Part shown: positions 55,531-64,000 of the stretch, one piece after another
Position numbering within the stretch: position 1 is the stretch's first letter
Layout: each line of letters starts with the position of its first letter
Source: Bacteroides thetaiotaomicron VPI-5482
Lineage (GTDB): Bacteria; Bacteroidota; Bacteroidia; Bacteroidales; Bacteroidaceae
Assembly: GCF_000011065.1 (NCBI RefSeq)
Contig: NC_004663.1
Coordinates: forward strand, 3,286,001 to 3,350,000
DNA: 64,000 nt
Reading direction: 5' to 3'
Position numbers and translations under genes: made by a program
The notes under the pieces: model-generated
What the model was told of the DNA's origin: nothing
The model's input: the letters and a program-made list of their open reading frames with translations, nothing else
Database searches by the model: none

Positions 55531-57024
55531 CTAAAACTGGAAATAAATAAACGGCTGAATCTCCGAACTCTTCATCTGAATGACCAGATAAATCAGAGCC
55601 ACCATCAGCAGAGCTTTCCCTAAGAACGGCAAGCGAATAACTCCACGGCAAGCAGCATTTTCCCAACTATCCGGAGTGAAATGAAGCAGAAAGCCGAGCA
55701 GCATCAAAGCAAACACGCGCCAGTAGCCTTCGATCAACTGCGGGAAAAGCTGCGGACGGAAAGTGGTGAATATCTGTCTCAACATATCCATCGAGTTCTG
55801 AAAATCGGCATTACGGAAGAATATCCAGCAGAAACAGACAAAGTGGAAAGTGATAATGACTCCGAATACACGACGCCAGCCATGACTTTGTTCTCCTTTC
55901 TTACGACCTATGATGGACATCCACATCTTATGCACCGCCAAAGCGATGCCGTGAAATGTTCCCCAAAGTACAAAGTTCCAGGAAGCTCCGTGCCACAATC
56001 CACCCAGAAACATGGTAATAATCAGATTCAGATACTGGCGGAACTTACCTTTCCGGTTTCCTCCCAAGGATATGTACAAGTAATCGCGCAACCAACTGGA
56101 CAATGAGATATGCCAACGCCGCCAAAATTCAGTAATGGAGGCGGACTTATAAGGAGAATTAAAGTTGAGATTAAAATGAAAGCCCAACAGCAGAGCGATA
56201 CCGATAGCCATATCGCTATATCCGGAGAAGTCACAGTAAATCTGCAAAGCATACCCGTATACTCCCATCAGATTCTCGAGACCGGAATAAAGGGTCGGAT
56301 TATCAAAGATACGCTCCACGAAGTTGACACTGATATAATCGGAAATGATTGCTTTCTTGAACAAACCGGAGAGAATAAGGAAAATCCCCCGCCCGAACAT
56401 CTCCTGAGAAACGAAAAGCGGTTTCCGGATTTGCGGAATAAAGTCACGGGCACGCACAATCGGTCCGGCCACCAGCTGCGGAAAGAAGGATACATAAAAC
56501 GCGTAATCCAGTATGTTGGTCAATGGCTTGATGTCTTTCCGGTAAACGTCAATGGTATAGCTTAATGACTGGAAAGTGAAGAATGAGATACCTACGGGCA
56601 GGAATATATCAAGCGCCGTAAATTCTCCTCCCATCAACGAGGCAATCACTCCTCCCAAAAAATTGGTATATTTGAAGTAAGCAAGAAGTCCCAGATTGAC
56701 TCCCAAACTCAGAGTCACCAACCCTTTGCGTTTCCAGCGTCCTTCGGTACGGTCCATCCATTGCGCCAGCAGGAAGTCGCAAACCGTGACCAGCGCCAGC
56801 AGGAAAAAGTAAGTGCCGCTGCTCTTATAATAAAAGTAATAAGAGAAAAGCGTCACAAACAGAATACGGGCCGTATACTTACGCTGCAACAAGGTGTATA
56901 CGATCATAAAGGCGGCAAACAGCCAAAGGAAGATACCACTGCTGAATATCATCGGTGCCTGCGGATCGTAGGTAAGCACCTCTTTTAACCGGCTGAAATC
57001 AATATCAATGGGAAACATAATCAT
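55531..57024 (-). CDS. MBOAT-family membrane O-acyltransferase
   Basis: The start at 57024 (MIMFPIDIDFSRLKEVL) is preferred, since the frame's first ATG lies far inside the preceding gene; this start still overlaps that gene by 20 bp. About 497 residues with ten or more membrane segments. AlgI/DltB-type signatures: FLPVGISFFTFQSLSYTIDV, FFPQLVAGPIVRARDFIPQI, YCDFSGYSDMAIGIALLLGF, ITEFWRRWHISLSSWLRDYL and the active-site His in FLGGLWHGASWNFVLWGTFH. Such enzymes move acyl groups across the membrane to O-acylate polysaccharides. Partners are the two SGNH proteins encoded just upstream. Confidence 0.92.
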   Translation of the reverse strand: MIMFPIDIDFSRLKEVLTYDPQAPMIFSSGIFLWLFAAFMIVYTLLQRKYTARILFVTLFSYYFYYKSSGTYFFLLALVTVCDFLLAQWMDRTEGRWKRKGLVTLSLGVNLGLLAYFKYTNFLGGVIASLMGGEFTALDIFLPVGISFFTFQSLSYTIDVYRKDIKPLTNILDYAFYVSFFPQLVAGPIVRARDFIPQIRKPLFVSQEMFGRGIFLILSGLFKKAIISDYISVNFVERIFDNPTLYSGLENLMGVYGYALQIYCDFSGYSDMAIGIALLLGFHFNLNFNSPYKSASITEFWRRWHISLSSWLRDYLYISLGGNRKGKFRQYLNLIITMFLGGLWHGASWNFVLWGTFHGIALAVHKMWMSIIGRKKGEQSHGWRRVFGVIITFHFVCFCWIFFRNADFQNSMDMLRQIFTTFRPQLFPQLIEGYWRVFALMLLGFLLHFTPDSWENAACRGVIRLPFLGKALLMVALIYLVIQMKSSEIQPFIYFQF

Positions 57025-57913
57025 TATAAGCTTGAATAATGGCTTGGTATAATAAATTTCCTTGCAGGATATATCCCTCAGGTAAATAATGCACATGATC
57101 GGGACGCATCAGTTTCGCTTCCGTCCAGTTGGTACAGGCACGGCGCTTGCCCCCTACTACATCGTACATATCCCACACGAGCAGACGATGATCTTTGGCA
57201 TAACGGCGAATTGTTTCTGCCGCTGTAACCGTCCGGGGATTGATGGCGTACGTACGTTTCCGCCGCCTTTGCCGGAAACTTTCGTAAGAACCCGGAGGCG
57301 TGGTGAGAAGAATAGGGACATCGGGAAGGCTGTCGCGCAACAGTTTGACAAGTTCGTCCATCTGATTATAATGCAGGTTGACGTTATACCGCCGGTTATG
57401 GCTTTCGTTGGTTCCGAAGGACAGAATCAGCAGTTCCGGCTTCATGGCTGCAATATCGGCAATACGTCCCGGATGGGTAAACGTCAGACAGGTAGCCCCG
57501 TTCACCCCCATATCGGTATAAGAGACAGCACCAAAGGTTTCTTTCAGCAGCGTTCCCGTAGTCTGCGGATAGATGTGCCCGCGTACGTGACTGTCTCCGA
57601 TATGGAGAATACGCACCGTATCTTCGGAAAGTCCGGCACGTACCTGACGGAGACGTTCAAATACGGGTGTCAGCAGGGCAATGCTGTCGATTATCTCATC
57701 CCTTCCGGTTTCGCGGAAAGCGGAAGGAAAAGAAGTCTGCACGGCGATGGTATCATTCGCCCAGTTCATTTCCCGCAAAGGTTTTATCATTTTCAAGGTC
57801 TTCCCCAGTGGAGGACAGGCAGGGATACGGTCTTGCGCCTTTCCTGCCGAAAGAAGAAAGAATGTTGCCATCAGTCCCAAGATAAAGCCCAGCAACAGGT
57901 TATTCTTGCTCAT
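57005..57913 (-). CDS. SGNH-hydrolase-fold protein of the O-acylation cluster
   Basis: The start is taken at 57913 (MSKNNLLLGFILGLMATFFL), giving a clean signal; the frame begins 11 codons earlier inside the upstream gene. 302 residues. Block I ILHIGDSHVRGHIYP (Ser), block III-like LILSFGTNESHN (Asn) and the C-terminal DHVHYLPEGY (Asp-His) form the SGNH catalytic set. With MBOAT proteins such enzymes transfer or remove acetyl groups on glycans in the periplasm. Overlaps both neighbours slightly, so tightly coupled. Confidence 0.86.
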   Translation of the reverse strand: MSKNNLLLGFILGLMATFFLLSAGKAQDRIPACPPLGKTLKMIKPLREMNWANDTIAVQTSFPSAFRETGRDEIIDSIALLTPVFERLRQVRAGLSEDTVRILHIGDSHVRGHIYPQTTGTLLKETFGAVSYTDMGVNGATCLTFTHPGRIADIAAMKPELLILSFGTNESHNRRYNVNLHYNQMDELVKLLRDSLPDVPILLTTPPGSYESFRQRRRKRTYAINPRTVTAAETIRRYAKDHRLLVWDMYDVVGGKRRACTNWTEAKLMRPDHVHYLPEGYILQGNLLYQAIIQAYNDYVSH

Positions 57914-59294
57914 AAGCACGCCTCCTGTCATATTGTTCCTTACCATATATCAATGTTTCATAGAGCAGTCCTGCCAGATGTTTGCCTCCCCGGAAGTTGA
58001 TATGAGTATAATCGTAGTTCGCCATCGAAGGTTTGGCGTGTACGAGGTTCGCCATACTGCCTTCGCCTCCCATCGCTTCAAACATATTCCAGAAAGCGAT
58101 ACCGCTTTCGGCAGCAATGTTCTGCTGATAGCGAATCAGATTCTTGACTCCCGGCATGGTACGAAGTTCACCGTCTTCTGTCTTATAATCACGGTCGCCG
58201 ACGCTTAACAGCAAAAGACTCGCCTGTGGAAAACAATTCTTCAGATGTTCGATAGAAGTGAGCAGTCCCTTCTGATAATTATCATAATTGCGTCCCCGTT
58301 CGGTAGCCACATTCAATCCGTATTCAAGAATAATCAGATCATAAGGACGCTGCTCGTTAAACTGACGCAGCATTTGTTGCGGAATCCCCCGCAACGATAA
58401 GCCGGAACTGCCTCGCAAGGAGAAATTATCAAGAATGATTCCTTTCTTACCATCCATCGCCAAGCCATAGAACAACGTAGAATCGGCACGATCTACCGTC
58501 CACCGGACAGAGCCGATGCGTCCTTCAACGGAAATCTTCTGCAAATCGCCCGAAGGCGCTAAGGAATAATTCTTACTCTCCCCCCGATTCACACGGGCAG
58601 TAAGATGAACGGAATCTTTATTATAGAAGAAAATCGAAGCCTGCTGACAGGTATCAAGCAGCGAAGCATATTTGCTTTGCCCCCTCAACTCAACGTATGC
58701 TCCTTCACGGGGAATAAAGTAATGTCCGGAAATACCCTGTTTCTTTTTATCGAAATACACACTGTCCGTCACCGCATGACTGGACCACCCGCCGAAAGTA
58801 TGCCGCACGGTAGGACGATACCCGCTCGTCATCGAAGTTATTGTGACAAATCCGACACCGCAACCGCCAAACCGCTTCTGAAGCATTTCACGTAAATCAG
58901 CCGTAAAGATATCCGCCTCTATAAATGAATCACCGAAAACGGCGATACGTACCAGCCCGTCATGATCCGGATGTGAAGAAGAAGTACGGTCGAGCGCTTC
59001 ATAAAAAGAAGCCATACCGCGACGGGTAGAGTCACCGTAATCTTCAATACAAGTCATGCCCGCACGACAAGTATCGACAAAAACCGGCTTTACGACAGGA
59101 GGTAAAGGAATGGTATCCGAATCGGCTACCGCCACTTCCTGCTTCGGATAGCGAAGATCGCTTAAAAGATCGACACGCCTCATCGTGTGTCCGTCGATCG
59201 TTATAGCCGGAAGCCAGTGCAACCCAAAGAGTGCTGCAAACACGATCAGTACAAGCCATAACGAATATTTCAGGTAGTTCTTGATAATCTCCAT
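57900..59294 (-). CDS. Membrane-anchored SGNH-fold acyltransferase/esterase, first gene of the cluster
   Basis: The start is set at 59294 (MEIIKNYLKYSLWLVLIVFA), 7 codons after the first frame ATG. 464 residues. One N-terminal membrane anchor (about 8-32), then an extracytoplasmic domain of AlgX/PatB type: IAVFGDSFIEADIFTADLRE (Ser block), DLIILEYGLNVATERGRNYD (Asn block) and YTHINFRGGKHLAGLLYE (Asp-His). It has a carbohydrate-binding-like insert (about 180-290). It leads an operon with SGNH and MBOAT genes and has a long repeat-containing leader. Confidence 0.86.
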   Translation of the reverse strand: MEIIKNYLKYSLWLVLIVFAALFGLHWLPAITIDGHTMRRVDLLSDLRYPKQEVAVADSDTIPLPPVVKPVFVDTCRAGMTCIEDYGDSTRRGMASFYEALDRTSSSHPDHDGLVRIAVFGDSFIEADIFTADLREMLQKRFGGCGVGFVTITSMTSGYRPTVRHTFGGWSSHAVTDSVYFDKKKQGISGHYFIPREGAYVELRGQSKYASLLDTCQQASIFFYNKDSVHLTARVNRGESKNYSLAPSGDLQKISVEGRIGSVRWTVDRADSTLFYGLAMDGKKGIILDNFSLRGSSGLSLRGIPQQMLRQFNEQRPYDLIILEYGLNVATERGRNYDNYQKGLLTSIEHLKNCFPQASLLLLSVGDRDYKTEDGELRTMPGVKNLIRYQQNIAAESGIAFWNMFEAMGGEGSMANLVHAKPSMANYDYTHINFRGGKHLAGLLYETLIYGKEQYDRRRAYEQE

Positions 59295-59333
59295 CTTATA
59301 AGTAGATATAAGCACTCATTGAGTCCTCGTTTT

Positions 59334-59412
59334 TTACCCGGTGCCGAGCCACCTCCTCATCGGTGCCGAAGGAAGGCCTCATCGGTGCCGGACCACAAGT
59401 TCATCGGTGCCG
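59334..59412. repeat. 22-bp-period degenerate tandem array 2 (in a 5' leader)
   Basis: On the minus strand, units CGGCACCGATGAACTTGTGG-TC, CGGCACCGATGAGGCCTTCC-TT, CGGCACCGATGAGGAGGTGG-CT and CGGCACCGGGTAAAAAACGA... start exactly every 22 bp from 59412. A 12-bp constant part is followed by 10 variable bases. It lies between the promoter (59428) and the SGNH start (59294), so it is transcribed. Confidence 0.78.
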
Positions 59413-59427
59413 GACGTTTTCAGGCTG

Positions 59428-59435
59428 CAAAGATA
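59428..59435 (-). promoter_or_regulatory. -7 box of the O-acylation operon
   Basis: CAAAGATA on the plus strand is TATCTTTG on the minus strand. The leader would be about 125 nt. Confidence 0.6.
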
Positions 59436-59456
59436 GGGAAAAGCAAGAAAAAAGAA

Positions 59457-59487
59457 GGGAGAATCTACATTATTTATAGATTCTCCC
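59457..59487 (-). terminator. Terminator of the RND operon
   Basis: GGGAGAATCTA / TAGATTCTCCC (perfect 11-bp stem). On the minus strand TTCTTTTTTCTTGC follows. It ends transcription from the RND-PII genes before the next operon promoter. Confidence 0.8.
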
Positions 59488-59515
59488 TTCCGATTATTTA
59501 TTCACTGTTCGAACG

Positions 59516-59809
59516 CTAGATGGTCCGTTCAATATTCCATACAAATGCACGTAATCCCAGCTGTTCGGTCTGTAAGTCCATCTTATGCAGTGTATCCAGC
59601 AACGGATCGACTTTATTGTCATCGACCACCGTAAGGATAGCCGAACACATACTGGGCCAGGCATGGCTGCCGAAGTGCGGATCGCCTGTCTTTGAGCCAC
59701 GTCCCTGCACCTTTTCAAGGTATGTAAAGCCACGGCAGTTCAGACGGTCGAGCAATGCCATGATCCGTTCGTAATACGCCTGATCGAATGTTATCAATAC
59801 TGATTTCAT
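59516..59809 (-). CDS. PII-like small protein linked to an RND pump
   Basis: 97 residues with a ferredoxin-like alternation: MKSVLITFDQAYYERIMALL, the loop VQGRGSKTGDPHFGSHAWPS, strand MCSAILTVVDDNKVDPLLDT, and LRAFVWNIERTI. It resembles PII-like/DUF3240-type proteins, which often follow RND pump genes. The GRGSKTGD loop takes the place of a T-loop. It is 12 bp after the pump gene and in the same operon. It may sense a small molecule or metal and adjust the pump; this is inference. Confidence 0.68.
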   Translation of the reverse strand: MKSVLITFDQAYYERIMALLDRLNCRGFTYLEKVQGRGSKTGDPHFGSHAWPSMCSAILTVVDDNKVDPLLDTLHKMDLQTEQLGLRAFVWNIERTI

Positions 59810-59821
59810 ATTTCTTTTCTG

Positions 59822-62800
59822 TTATTTCTTAATAATTTCATCTTTATGTTCCTGGAAGTAGACATCCAGTTCGCGTTTGCGATGGAGTTTACGACGTCTG
59901 TTCTTGATACCTGTTCCGGCAAATACACAGTACAGCGTAGGAATCAGGACGAGTGTCAACACAGTAGATACCGTCAGACCACCGATTACGGCAATCGCCA
60001 TCGGACTCCACATCTCAGAACCTTGTCCGCCACCGATAGCCATCGGGATCATACCCAGAACGGTAGTAGCTGTTGTCATCAATACCGGACGGAGACGGCT
60101 CTTACCAGATGTCACCACAGAGTTGATGACCGCCATACCCCGCTCTCGACAGAGCGTGATGTAGTCGATGAGCACAATACCGTTCTTCACCACAATACCG
60201 ATCAGCATGATACCTCCCAGCAAACTCATTACACTCAGCGTACTGCCCGTAAAGAACAACGCCATCAAGACTCCACTAAATGCAAACGGCAGAGAGAACA
60301 TGATAATGAACGGATAAGTCAGAGACTCGAACTGTGCTGCCATTACGATGAATACAAGAATGACAATCAGGATACCCAATGTTCCCAAGTCGCGGAACGA
60401 ATCCTGCTGGTCTTCATACGAACCGGAAATCTGAATCGTGATTTCTCCCGGAATATCCATCTTATCAATAAGCTTGTTACCTGCTGCCACTACGTCACCC
60501 AACGGAGCACCGGAGATAACGGCGGATACGGTCACGATACGTTCACGGTCTTTACGCTCAATGGTAGGAGGCGCAAAACGTTCGACTACCTTTCCGACAT
60601 CTTTTACACGCACGGACTCGCCTTTGGCATTATAAATAAGGATGTTCTCGATGCTTTCCAGACTTGTACGATATTCGGGTGCATAGCGCACTTTGATATC
60701 ATACTCATCCCCGTCTTCACGATATTTGGAAGCAACGGCACCATTGATACGATTACGCAAGTAGTTACCGGCTGTAGCCAGGTTCAGTCCGTGCATCGCC
60801 AGCTTCTCACGGTCGAAATCAACCTGATACTCGGGCTGGTAGTCACTACGGCTGATGTTCACCTCGGTCACCCCTTTCACAGTCAGCAACTCACGTTTCA
60901 AACGGGCTGCTACGCTATCAGTCATCGTCATATCGTATCCGTATATCTCAAAGTCGGCACTTGCCTGAGCAGACATACCTGTATTACTACCTCCCAGAAT
61001 AACCTGTGCCTTGCTGAACTCCGGATAACCTTTCAAGTCCTGACGCATCTCGTCACAGACTGCTTCCAGTGAGATATCACGATCTCCCGGGTCTACCAGA
61101 CTGATGTTGAAGGAAATAATGTGCGAGCCGTTGTCCTGCATGGAAGCCCACGTATTATCCGAGTCCGCCTGACCTACGGTATAGTTACATACCTTCATGA
61201 TATCTTTATACTTCGTCAGCCACTGGTTAGTCAGCTTCTCGGAAAGTTCCTGAGCAATCTCTTTTCGTGTACCGATCGGCAATTCAAGCTGAACAGCAAT
61301 ACGGGCATTATCCTGTGCAGGGAAGAACTCCGTACCGATTCCTTTCGCACACAGCAAGCTGACAACGAAGAAAGCAATACATCCCACAATCACAACCGGA
61401 CGATGACGAACTGCCCAGTTCAGCATTTTCGCATAACCTGTATCGAGTGCGTCCAACGCTTTCTCTATCGGAGTAAAGAAGAGCTTGAACATCTTCGACG
61501 GGCGCTTCTGCAAACGAAGTAATTGCGAACAGAGCATCGGGGTCAGTGACAGAGCCGCCACGGTAGACACAAACATGATGGCACACATCATCCAGCCCAG
61601 CTGTTTGAAGAGCACACCGGACATACCGCTTACCATGGTCAACGGGAAGAACACAGCGATCATGGTCAGCGTAGAAGCGATTACGGAAATAGCCACCTCA
61701 TTCGTTCCATGTACTGCTGCCTGTTTCGGGTCCGAGCCACGCTCAATATGTGTCGTCACGTTTTCAAGTACCACAATCGCATCATCCACCACCATACCGA
61801 TGGCAATAGACAGAGACGACAGTGAGATAATGTTGATCGTATTTCCGGTAATCGCCAAATAGATAAAGGAAGCGATCAACGAAAGCGGAATCGTGATACA
61901 GATAATCAATGTCGCACGCCAGCGCCCCAGGAACAGGAACACGACGATCACAACGAACAGCAAGGCATACATTACAGTCTCTGCCAAACTGTCAATCGTA
62001 TTCAAGATATTATCGGAAGTATCGACAATCACTCCCAGCTTCACATCACTCGGCAGGTTCTTCTGCAAACGCGGAAGCGCTTCTTCTACCTTACGGGAAA
62101 TTTCTACAGAGTTGGCGCCCGACTGCTTCTGAACCACAATCATCGCACCCTGCACACCGTTATTATAGGTTTCCTGCGCACGCTCTTCCACCGTATCCAC
62201 GATGCGGGCCACATCACGCAGGAAGACATTCGCTCCATTGTGCGTACCTACTACGATATCTGCCAACTGGCGGGAATCATCAAACTCCCCTTCCACACGG
62301 AGGGCATACGTCTCACTACCGATATCGAAGTTACCGCCCGGAATATTCTTGTTTTCGGCTCCGATAATAGAGCTGATAGTTTCAATGCTCAGGTTATAAG
62401 CTTCCAGTTTGTTAGGGTCGCAATATACCTGAATCTCACGCTGCGGCGCACCACTGATAGACACCGTTCCCACACCGGGAATACGTGCCAACGGGTTAAC
62501 CACACGGTCGTCCAGTATCTTGTAAAGCGCGGCTTGGCTCTCATTGGCCTGTACCGAAAGCAATACAATCGGAATCATGTCCGTACTGAACTTGAAGATG
62601 ATCGGATTCTCGACATCATCCGGCAGCTGTGAGCTTACCATGTCGAGTTTGTCACGTACATCATTCGTCAGCACGTCAATATCATTACCAAACTCAAATT
62701 CCAATGTAATCAATGACATATTCTCGGAAGAACGAGAGGTAATATGTTTCAGGTTACTCACCGCATTCAAGGTATTCTCCAGCGGCCGGGTAACGTTATT

Positions 62801-62980
62801 TTCTATATCCGAAGCACTTGCGCCAGGATATGCGGTCATTACCATGATCGTATTTGTATCGATGTCCGGATACAAGTCGATAGGTAACTTGGACAAAGAG
62901 AAAAGACCAAAAATCACCACTGCCAGAAAGCAGAGGGAGGTCATAATCGGTTTCTTAACCGCACCTTCGTATAAACTCAT
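59822..62980 (-). CDS. RND efflux pump inner-membrane subunit (AcrB/HAE1 family)
   Basis: 1052 residues. The first membrane helix PIMTSLCFLAVVIFGLFSLS is followed by the porter domain start (PDIDTNTIMVMTAYPGASAS). The helix-4 motif SIAIGMVVDDAIVVLENVTT carries the paired Asp of the proton relay. Two homologous halves are seen, the second with LLGGIMLIGIVVKNGIVLID and TTATTVLGMIPMAIGGGQGS. It forms a trimeric proton-driven exporter with the adaptor encoded directly before it; the outer-membrane channel gene is not in the window. Specificity (drugs or other compounds) cannot be told. Confidence 0.93.
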   Translation of the reverse strand: MSLYEGAVKKPIMTSLCFLAVVIFGLFSLSKLPIDLYPDIDTNTIMVMTAYPGASASDIENNVTRPLENTLNAVSNLKHITSRSSENMSLITLEFEFGNDIDVLTNDVRDKLDMVSSQLPDDVENPIIFKFSTDMIPIVLLSVQANESQAALYKILDDRVVNPLARIPGVGTVSISGAPQREIQVYCDPNKLEAYNLSIETISSIIGAENKNIPGGNFDIGSETYALRVEGEFDDSRQLADIVVGTHNGANVFLRDVARIVDTVEERAQETYNNGVQGAMIVVQKQSGANSVEISRKVEEALPRLQKNLPSDVKLGVIVDTSDNILNTIDSLAETVMYALLFVVIVVFLFLGRWRATLIICITIPLSLIASFIYLAITGNTINIISLSSLSIAIGMVVDDAIVVLENVTTHIERGSDPKQAAVHGTNEVAISVIASTLTMIAVFFPLTMVSGMSGVLFKQLGWMMCAIMFVSTVAALSLTPMLCSQLLRLQKRPSKMFKLFFTPIEKALDALDTGYAKMLNWAVRHRPVVIVGCIAFFVVSLLCAKGIGTEFFPAQDNARIAVQLELPIGTRKEIAQELSEKLTNQWLTKYKDIMKVCNYTVGQADSDNTWASMQDNGSHIISFNISLVDPGDRDISLEAVCDEMRQDLKGYPEFSKAQVILGGSNTGMSAQASADFEIYGYDMTMTDSVAARLKRELLTVKGVTEVNISRSDYQPEYQVDFDREKLAMHGLNLATAGNYLRNRINGAVASKYREDGDEYDIKVRYAPEYRTSLESIENILIYNAKGESVRVKDVGKVVERFAPPTIERKDRERIVTVSAVISGAPLGDVVAAGNKLIDKMDIPGEITIQISGSYEDQQDSFRDLGTLGILIVILVFIVMAAQFESLTYPFIIMFSLPFAFSGVLMALFFTGSTLSVMSLLGGIMLIGIVVKNGIVLIDYITLCRERGMAVINSVVTSGKSRLRPVLMTTATTVLGMIPMAIGGGQGSEMWSPMAIAVIGGLTVSTVLTLVLIPTLYCVFAGTGIKNRRRKLHRKRELDVYFQEHKDEIIKK

Positions 62981-63010
62981 TTCTTTATAGTGATTAGTTT
63001 AATAGTGATT

Positions 63011-64000
63011 TTACTTCTCGATCTCTACTTCCGTACCGTTTATCAGACGTGCCTGTCCGGCCACTACCACCTGCGAGTTATCGGGCACACCGGATTTCAG
63101 CTCATACTCCGAGCCCATACGTCTGCCTAACTCCACTTTGTTGTAGGACACTTTGCCATCTTTATAAACGTACACATAGCGATCGCCGGAACCTGCCTGT
63201 TTCACAATAGCCAAGTCGGGTACTACGACGTTGTCCGCCGTACCGAAGTTCAAGGTAGCACGGGCAAACATTCCCGGACGTACACGCTGATCTTTGTTGT
63301 CCAACTTGATCTCGATCTGGAAAGTACGGGTAGTTGCGTCGATAGTCGGATAGATCAGGCTGATAGTTCCCTTGAACAGTTCGTCGCCATATACATCCAG
63401 CTTCACATCTACCGGTTCGCCTTTCTTCACCTTCGTGAAGTAGGTTTCAGACACATTGATCATCAGCTTGACCGGAGTGATCTGCTCTACTACCAGCACC
63501 GGACTTCCGCCACTATACATATCACCATTATCGTAATTACGGGCAGTGATTACTCCGTTGATCGGGCTCAACAGAAACGTATTCTCTACCAGATTATCAT
63601 AAGCAGTCTGCTTCACATCGAGCTGCATCTTCGCAGCATCCCACTCTGATTTGGAAGCACCGCCTACCTTATAAAGTTCGTCGATACGATTAAATTCAAT
63701 TTTCTGATTGTCCAGTTGCAGTTTCGTCTGTGTGAGGTTGGCTGCATCCATCTGCACCAGCTTCTGGCCTTTGGATACACGGTCGCCCACTTCTACCAGA
63801 ATCCGGTCGATGCGGACAGGTGACGAAGGAGCAATGTTGTTCTTTACTTCAGCTTCTACCGTCGCTGTATAATCCTGTATCTGATCTACGGGACGGGCTG
63901 TTACATCAGCCACTTTTACTCTGGGCTTCTCGTCTTCCTGTTTCACAGCAGCCTTATCTTTTCCACCCGTACATGAGCTCATTACTACTGTCAATAGCAG
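63011..64000 (-). CDS. RND periplasmic adaptor (membrane fusion protein), 5' end outside window
   Basis: At least 329 residues; the frame is open at the right edge and begins within the lipoprotein signal (LLLTVVMSSC), so only the first few codons are missing. Lipobox SSC. Next come the barrel-sandwich part (VEAEVKNNIAPSSPVRIDRI), an alpha-hairpin (LTQTKLQLDNQKIEFNRIDE), the second lipoyl half (TFLLSPINGVITARNYDNGD), a beta-barrel domain (TRTFQIEIKLDNKDQRVRPG) and a membrane-proximal end. It links the RND pump to an outer-membrane channel. 30 bp before the pump gene. Confidence 0.92.
   Translation of the reverse strand: MLLTVVMSSCTGGKDKAAVKQEDEKPRVKVADVTARPVDQIQDYTATVEAEVKNNIAPSSPVRIDRILVEVGDRVSKGQKLVQMDAANLTQTKLQLDNQKIEFNRIDELYKVGGASKSEWDAAKMQLDVKQTAYDNLVENTFLLSPINGVITARNYDNGDMYSGGSPVLVVEQITPVKLMINVSETYFTKVKKGEPVDVKLDVYGDELFKGTISLIYPTIDATTRTFQIEIKLDNKDQRVRPGMFARATLNFGTADNVVVPDLAIVKQAGSGDRYVYVYKDGKVSYNKVELGRRMGSEYELKSGVPDNSQVVVAGQARLINGTEVEIEK

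Overview
The window comes from a human-gut-type Bacteroides, most like the B. thetaiotaomicron / B. ovatus group. The 16S and 23S genes are of Bacteroidetes type. Promoters repeatedly match the Bacteroides consensus TTTG-N20-TAnnTTTG. There is an alpha-mannan degrading GH76/GH125 pair, an Mfa1/FimA-type fimbrial operon, DUF3575/DUF3868 and TonB/ExbBD gene sets, and almost no Shine-Dalgarno sequence before genes. Everything here was read by eye; no database search was run.

Layout. 1-2.2 kb: the end of a mannan-utilisation cluster (GH76 fragment, GH125). 2.2-7.5 kb: a decayed IS66-family element (tnpA, tnpB, tnpC remnants, minus strand) whose tnpB is split by a recombinase-in-trio (RIT)-like element. 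The RIT element has 37-bp terminal inverted repeats and three tyrosine recombinase genes joined by ATGA overlaps. Two of the three are broken; the last is intact. 7.8-18.6 kb: a GC-richer mobile-island core with a DUF4099/DUF3945 protein, topoisomerase III, a PRTRC cassette (E, C, F, B, ThiF) that reads as a ubiquitin-like conjugation module, a NYN-LOTUS protein and three small HTH proteins. No relaxase, transfer gene or ParB is present, so this is a partial or degenerate conjugative island.

18.7-30.9 kb: a tRNA-type promoter followed by only the 3' end of a tRNA, then a tyrosine recombinase, then a six-gene fimbrial operon read leftwards. Upstream of that operon lies a 209-bp segment bounded by 27-bp inverted repeats that holds a promoter now pointing away from the operon. 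This looks like an invertible phase switch in the OFF state. An intact tRNA-Pro follows. 31-38.9 kb: a GH27 alpha-galactosidase, then a leftward ExbB-ExbD-ExbD-TonB-PstS-like-TPR operon and a small secreted protein.

39.2-45 kb: a complete leftward rRNA operon (16S-tRNA-Ile-tRNA-Ala-23S-5S) with three tandem consensus promoters. 45.5-47 kb: an IS3-family element with an A-rich frameshift site. 47-48.1 kb: non-coding DNA with a 22-bp-period repeat array. 48.1-55.1 kb: small envelope proteins, an HTH protein, an aldo/keto reductase and a GH2 beta-galactosidase. 55.3 kb: a 167-bp palindromic MITE-like repeat. 55.5-59.3 kb: an MBOAT plus two SGNH proteins (an O-acylation cluster) whose leader holds a second 22-bp-period array. 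59.5-64 kb: a PII-like protein, an RND pump and its adaptor, which runs off the right edge.
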